The notes below the pieces were generated by a model that had not been told where the DNA came from, made no database searches, and saw nothing but the letters and a program-made list of their open reading frames with translations. Shown here piece by piece: positions 20,999 through 24,193 of a stretch of DNA of 24,193 nt. The DNA comes from Microcaldota archaeon (GTDB lineage Archaea; Micrarchaeota; Micrarchaeia; Micrarchaeales; Micrarchaeaceae): positions 1 through 24,193 of the forward strand of contig JAKAOJ010000001.1 in assembly GCA_021812205.1 (NCBI GenBank). Direction: 5' to 3'. Both the position numbers and the translations under genes were made by a program. Position 1 is the stretch's first letter. Each line of letters begins with the position of its first letter.

Positions 20999-21787
20999 TC
21001 ACTTCCTTATGCTGTCTTCTATTAGCTTCTTCAGCCCTTCATGCCTTGACATGGACTCAGCCACAAGCCTCTCCAGCTCATCGAAGCTGAAGCTTCCGCT
21101 CAGGCCCTTCTGCATTGCACGTATCGAGCTGCCGTCAGTTTCTATTGTGACCCTGGCGTCGGCTGCCGTCTCCTCGTTGCCCGTCATGTCAAACAGTATC
21201 TTGTCGCCTATTTTGCCGAATGTGGTTGACGTTACAATGTTTTCGGCCTTGACTGGAGAGCTCCTGCTCCCATAGTCGGCAGCACCGTCCTTGACCCCGG
21301 GTATCTTAGAGCTCATGAGCGCCGCCATGGCAGCAATGCTGCTGGCGTCGAAGAGGTTGCCGTCATAGTTTAGCACGTAGATATCAATGTATGCCGTCCA
21401 TGCCTTGCCTTCACCTACGAACAGGCTCTCAAGTTTCACGCAGTTGCCGGCGCGTATGCCCCTGTCAACCACTCTCGCGAGCTCTATCGCGTCGGGGCTA
21501 GGCGGGCCCGGCTCGTAATCTGCATTTGCAAGCGGAAGCAGCTCTGCCGACATGACTAGGTTGCCCATGTTTGGGGTGTCCGGCTTCGTATCCTCAAGCA
21601 CGAACTTGACGCCTGCAAGCACTCTGGTGCTGCCCATGTCTACCTGCGCCGAGCCCTCGGCGTTATCTATCACGTCGCAGCTGACTGTTATGGGCCTCTG
21701 GTCCATCAGTCCGCGCGAGTCCTCACGGACGCCCTTGGCCAGCAGCTCTCTTATGTAGCCGACCTTCACTACGTCTATAGCGTTCAT
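20999..21787 (-). CDS. rrp42: Exosome complex subunit Rrp42
   Basis: Non-catalytic RNase PH-fold subunit that alternates with Rrp41 in the archaeal exosome ring. The protein has 262 residues. It shows VREDSRGLMDQRPITVS, ADYEPGPPSPDAIELARVVDRGIR, WTAYIDIYVLNYDGNLFDA and FDMTGNEETAADARVTI, the Rrp42 versions of the RNase PH motifs. The phosphate-site Arg/Ser residues seen in Rrp41 are not present. The ATG overlaps the rrp41 stop (ATGA). Confidence 0.93.
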   Translation of the reverse strand: MNAIDVVKVGYIRELLAKGVREDSRGLMDQRPITVSCDVIDNAEGSAQVDMGSTRVLAGVKFVLEDTKPDTPNMGNLVMSAELLPLANADYEPGPPSPDAIELARVVDRGIRAGNCVKLESLFVGEGKAWTAYIDIYVLNYDGNLFDASSIAAMAALMSSKIPGVKDGAADYGSRSSPVKAENIVTSTTFGKIGDKILFDMTGNEETAADARVTIETDGSSIRAMQKGLSGSFSFDELERLVAESMSRHEGLKKLIEDSIRK

Positions 21788-22524
21788 TCGCTCGCCCCCT
21801 TCACATCATAAACGCGCTTTAGCGCGTCCTTCTGTATCTCGCTTATGGTCTTGCCTGCCTCGAGTATGAGCTCCTTCGCCTCTGCGAACTGCTCCTTCGT
21901 GAAGCCGCCATCCATCTGGAGCAGCAGCACGTCGTTGTTCCTCGGCGCGACCGCGACCGGCATGTCAGCATCAGAATAGTTGTCCTCTATCATGTCGAAG
22001 TCTATAGCTACGTGGTCTCCTATGCGCCCTGCGCTGACCGCATAGACAAGGTCCTTCATGCGTATGCCTGCGTTGGCCATTGCGACAGAAGCTGCAGTGA
22101 GGCCAGCCGCCCTGGTGCCTCCATCTCCCTGGAGCACCTCGATGAACACATCGATCTCGCTGCCCGGGAACTCGTTCACCATGACCACATTCTCGAAGAC
22201 CTCCTTTATGACCTTCGAGATTTCTGTTGCGCGCCTGTTCGGCCCTGTCCTGCTGTGGCCCTCAAGCGACGAGAACGGAGCCATCTGGTACCTGCACTTT
22301 ATTATGGCCTTGTTTGGGTTGGCCATGTGTTTCGGCGTAGCCTCCCTGGGCCCGTACACGGCAGCAAGTATCTTGTTGCGCCCCCACTCTATGTATGCTG
22401 AACCTTCAGCGTTCTTCAGCACAGAGGCCTCTATCTTTATAGGCCTCAGGTCCCTGAAGCTGCGGCCATCGCGCCTCTTGCCGTCTATTATAAGTTCCGG
22501 CTTGTTCAATGACGATCCTCCCAT
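21784..22524 (-). CDS. rrp41: Exosome complex catalytic subunit Rrp41
   Basis: Phosphorolytic 3'-5' exoribonuclease subunit of the exosome, 246 residues. RNase PH signatures: KRRDGRSFRDLRPIKIEA at the N-terminus, EWGRNKILAAVYGPRE, the RNA-binding HSRTGPNRRATEIS, LQGDGGTRAAGLTAAS at the phosphate site, and the catalytic acidic stretch DFDMIEDNYSDADMPVA. ATG 22524 is used because it gives the TGA-N4-ATG junction with rrp4 and leaves GTGAT as Shine-Dalgarno; TTG 22527 would add one residue. Confidence 0.95.
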   Translation of the reverse strand: MGGSSLNKPELIIDGKRRDGRSFRDLRPIKIEASVLKNAEGSAYIEWGRNKILAAVYGPREATPKHMANPNKAIIKCRYQMAPFSSLEGHSRTGPNRRATEISKVIKEVFENVVMVNEFPGSEIDVFIEVLQGDGGTRAAGLTAASVAMANAGIRMKDLVYAVSAGRIGDHVAIDFDMIEDNYSDADMPVAVAPRNNDVLLLQMDGGFTKEQFAEAKELILEAGKTISEIQKDALKRVYDVKGASE

Positions 22525-22528
22525 CAAA

Positions 22529-23155
22529 TCACGTGTTTCTATTTTCTCCCTTTTCGAGCATGCTCTTTATGCGTTCGGTAAGCCCTGAGGTGTGCGCCTC
22601 GTGCTCGATGCGCAGTACAGCCTCTGTGGCCTCCGCCACTCCCTGGCCCTTCATCCATACAAGTCCGTTCCTCCCGACTACCATGCTGCACTTTGTGAGG
22701 TCCATTATCTGCTTTATCATTGTATTTGCCTTGCCTATCAGCCTTGGTACCTTAACAGCCTTGACATTCATCAGCGTGCCGCCTTCTAGCCTGCGCGGCT
22801 CCTCCAGGACTGCAAGCACCTTGTGCTCTATGTCGCGCACCTTAGCCTCGATTATGTCCCCTGGCATGTAATGCTCGCGGTCATATTTGTCCTGGATTAT
22901 CAGGCCGTTAACGAACTCAGTGAGCACCACCTTGTAGGTGCCGTTCCTGCCTGCGGCCTCAACTACCCCGACCACTATGTCGCCGCTCCTCGGCTTCCAG
23001 AAGCCCTCCAGCGGTATCACCTCGTTGCGCGAGTCGTCAAACAGGCCGACTACCGCCGAAACTGTCCTCGTGCCGTCTACATACGTGTTGTCCATCGACA
23101 GCCGGTGGTCCGAGACCACTGTGCCTGGTACAACTATCTTCCTCATTGATACCAT
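22529..23155 (-). CDS. rrp4: Exosome RNA-binding cap subunit Rrp4
   Basis: S1/KH cap protein that feeds RNA into the Rrp41-Rrp42 ring; 208 residues. The N-terminal domain is followed by the S1 domain (GDIVVGVVEAAGRNGTYKVV, YMPGDIIEAKVRDIE). A KH domain has the VPRLIGKANTMIKQI loop. A short charged tail is last. ATG 23155 overlaps the SBDS stop (TGATG); a second ATG at 23143 would remove only four residues. Confidence 0.94.
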   Translation of the reverse strand: MVSMRKIVVPGTVVSDHRLSMDNTYVDGTRTVSAVVGLFDDSRNEVIPLEGFWKPRSGDIVVGVVEAAGRNGTYKVVLTEFVNGLIIQDKYDREHYMPGDIIEAKVRDIEHKVLAVLEEPRRLEGGTLMNVKAVKVPRLIGKANTMIKQIMDLTKCSMVVGRNGLVWMKGQGVAEATEAVLRIEHEAHTSGLTERIKSMLEKGENRNT

Positions 23156-23838
23156 CAAATTATCTTTACTACGGCCCTTCCCTGGGTCGCATTGTTTATC
23201 TTCTGGTAAAAATCATTCTGGAGGCCTGCCGGAAACTCGACCACTGCCTGCAGCGATCCGTCGCCCAGCCACTGCTCCGACTTCAGCCCAAACTGCTTGA
23301 GCGTGCCGTAGCACCTGTTCGACACGTCTGCCGGTATCGTCACCTCCATCTTCACGTTCGCGAACTTTATGGGGAGGATAGGCCTTATCTTGTCCACCAC
23401 GCCCTCGACCTGCTCAGCCGCGCTCTTGAACGGGTCTATGGATATGCGTGCCTCTTTCATCGCGTTCTCTATCCTGAGCGCAGGCGTAGGCGCATTGGTC
23501 CTTGGGTCTATTGCGTTCATGGCTATGGTCTCGACTATCTGCTTGCGCTTCTCCTCTGCCAGCCTCTGCCGCTGCTCAGTGGTTATCGGCACATTGCCCT
23601 TCTTTAGTATGTGCTCCACCACGGTTGCGAGGTCGGTAGTGCCAAAGGCCTTCTTAATGTGCTCTTCGCTCTGCCGTTCTCCTTTGTTTGCATCCTTGAA
23701 GATTTCCTCGACTTCCAGGACCTTCATCGGGTCCTTAATCTTCCCAATGACATAGTCGTATGCCAGGTCAGCGTTGACGAATATCTCGAATTCATCCTTG
23801 TTGGCCGAGTATTTCGCGATGACTGTCTTCGATGCCAT
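23155..23838 (-). CDS. sbds: SBDS (Sdo1) ribosome maturation factor
   Basis: Ribosome maturation protein homologous to human SBDS/yeast Sdo1, which with the elongation-factor-like GTPase releases the anti-association factor aIF6. The protein has 227 residues and the three normal domains. The N-terminal domain has EFEIFVNADLAYDYVIGK, EVEEIFKDANKGERQSEE and KAFGTTD. The helical middle contains GNVPITTEQRQRLAEEKRKQ and TNAPTPALRIENAM. The ferredoxin-like end contains IRPILPIKFANVKMEVTIP. ATG 23838 is chosen over GTG 23847 because GGGTGATT lies just before it. Confidence 0.95.
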   Translation of the reverse strand: MASKTVIAKYSANKDEFEIFVNADLAYDYVIGKIKDPMKVLEVEEIFKDANKGERQSEEHIKKAFGTTDLATVVEHILKKGNVPITTEQRQRLAEEKRKQIVETIAMNAIDPRTNAPTPALRIENAMKEARISIDPFKSAAEQVEGVVDKIRPILPIKFANVKMEVTIPADVSNRCYGTLKQFGLKSEQWLGDGSLQAVVEFPAGLQNDFYQKINNATQGRAVVKII

Positions 23839-23881
23839 AAGAATCACCCGCAGGGAACAGCCGCTGCAGGCATTTGGAGGC

Positions 23882-24193
23882 TCAGAGGTAGCCCGATATC
23901 TCCTTAGGTGTAAAAGTCGTGTAACCCTTTTCCTTGGTTATCACCGATATGTCGAGGTTTTCGGGCAAGAGCTTCTTCTCATTGACCTTTTTGATTATCC
24001 CGACGCCGAGGTTCACTACATCCTCGACGCTCATGTCGTCCTTGTACTCCTTGACCAGCACATCCGCAGCGACGTGCCTTCCAGAGCCTATCGCGTCGGC
24101 CTTGTAGCCGGAGAACGATGCTCCAGGCTCGACTTCGAAGAGCCGCTTCTCTGTATCTACGCCGCCTATGAGCAGCGATATGGCGTAGGGGCG
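23882..24193 (-). CDS. psmA: Proteasome alpha subunit, C-terminal part
   Basis: Outer-ring subunit of the 20S proteasome; the N-terminal gate region is outside the window. The visible 103 residues begin RPYAISLLIGGVD and continue FEVEPGASFSGYKADAIGSGR, then the two C-terminal helices. The sequence and its position before SBDS match the archaeal superoperon order. The gap to the SBDS start is 43 bp. Incomplete only because of the window edge. Confidence 0.93.
   Translation of the reverse strand, partial: RPYAISLLIGGVDTEKRLFEVEPGASFSGYKADAIGSGRHVAADVLVKEYKDDMSVEDVVNLGVGIIKKVNEKKLLPENLDISVITKEKGYTTFTPKEISGYL

Noticed and set aside
1..24193. CRISPR arrays, insertion sequences, prophage or rRNA genes
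   Set aside because: No repeat-spacer pattern, transposase, integrase, terminal inverted repeats or rRNA segments were found on reading both strands.

Overview
The window is archaeal. It carries the archaeal exosome superoperon (proteasome alpha subunit, SBDS, Rrp4, Rrp41, Rrp42, L37Ae, RpoP), SRP54, SecY, a histone, a TATA-binding protein, a DRG-type GTPase, ribosomal protein L41e, a geranylgeranyl-reductase-family flavoprotein, a C/D box guide RNA and a tRNA with a bulge-helix-bulge intron. Promoters are TATA boxes about 25 bp upstream of starts, several giving leaderless mRNAs. Where a Shine-Dalgarno is present it is of the GGTGA(T) type. The pilin-like LamG protein (SAMEYLMTYGWAIL), very tight gene packing, and NuoM/NuoN in a small-gene genome suggest a DPANN archaeon, most likely Micrarchaeota (ARMAN-2-like). 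That lineage call is inference.

Layout. 1-2209: end of a respiratory complex I-like cluster (nuoM fragment, nuoN). 2217-4244 (-): LamG pilin-like protein and geranylgeranyl reductase. 4306-4659 (+): a TATA-binding protein with only one TBP repeat, divergent from the reductase. 4667-5803 (-): family-4 glycosyltransferase, divergent from srp54 (5886-7184). 7271-7336 (-): a 21-residue basic peptide gene, divergent from a DRG GTPase (7472-8575). 8689-9093: winged-helix-like protein. 9146-10071 (-): tatD followed without a gap by intron-containing tRNA-Arg(TCT). 10119-14192 (+): DUF929 thiol protein, a CGC membrane protein, a V4R-like protein and secY. 14268-14381 (-): L41e. 14487-18082 (+): cell-surface protein, DUF763 protein, cysS. 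18086-18940 (-): unknown gene and thioredoxin. 19089-20172 (+): C/D sRNA, histone, zinc-ribbon protein, PRC-barrel protein. 20184-24193 (-): exosome/proteasome superoperon, running off the window edge.

How it fits together. Most of the window is information processing and protein handling: transcription (TBP, RpoP, histone), rRNA and ribosome work (exosome, SBDS, L37Ae, L41e, guide RNA), tRNA charging and processing (CysRS, tRNA-Arg), protein export (SRP54, SecY) and turnover (proteasome). A second theme is the cell surface: pilin-like LamG protein, surface glycoprotein, glycosyltransferase, and a possible extracytoplasmic disulfide pair (DUF929 plus CGC membrane protein) lying upstream of secY. 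The most unusual items are the half-size TBP with no normal start codon in a plausible place, and the C/D sRNA whose D guide points at the wobble base of tRNA-Leu(CAA).

No stretch of more than 300 bases lacks a gene. The largest gaps (7337-7471, 8576-8688, 14382-14486 and 18941-19088) hold promoters and are described in the entries.
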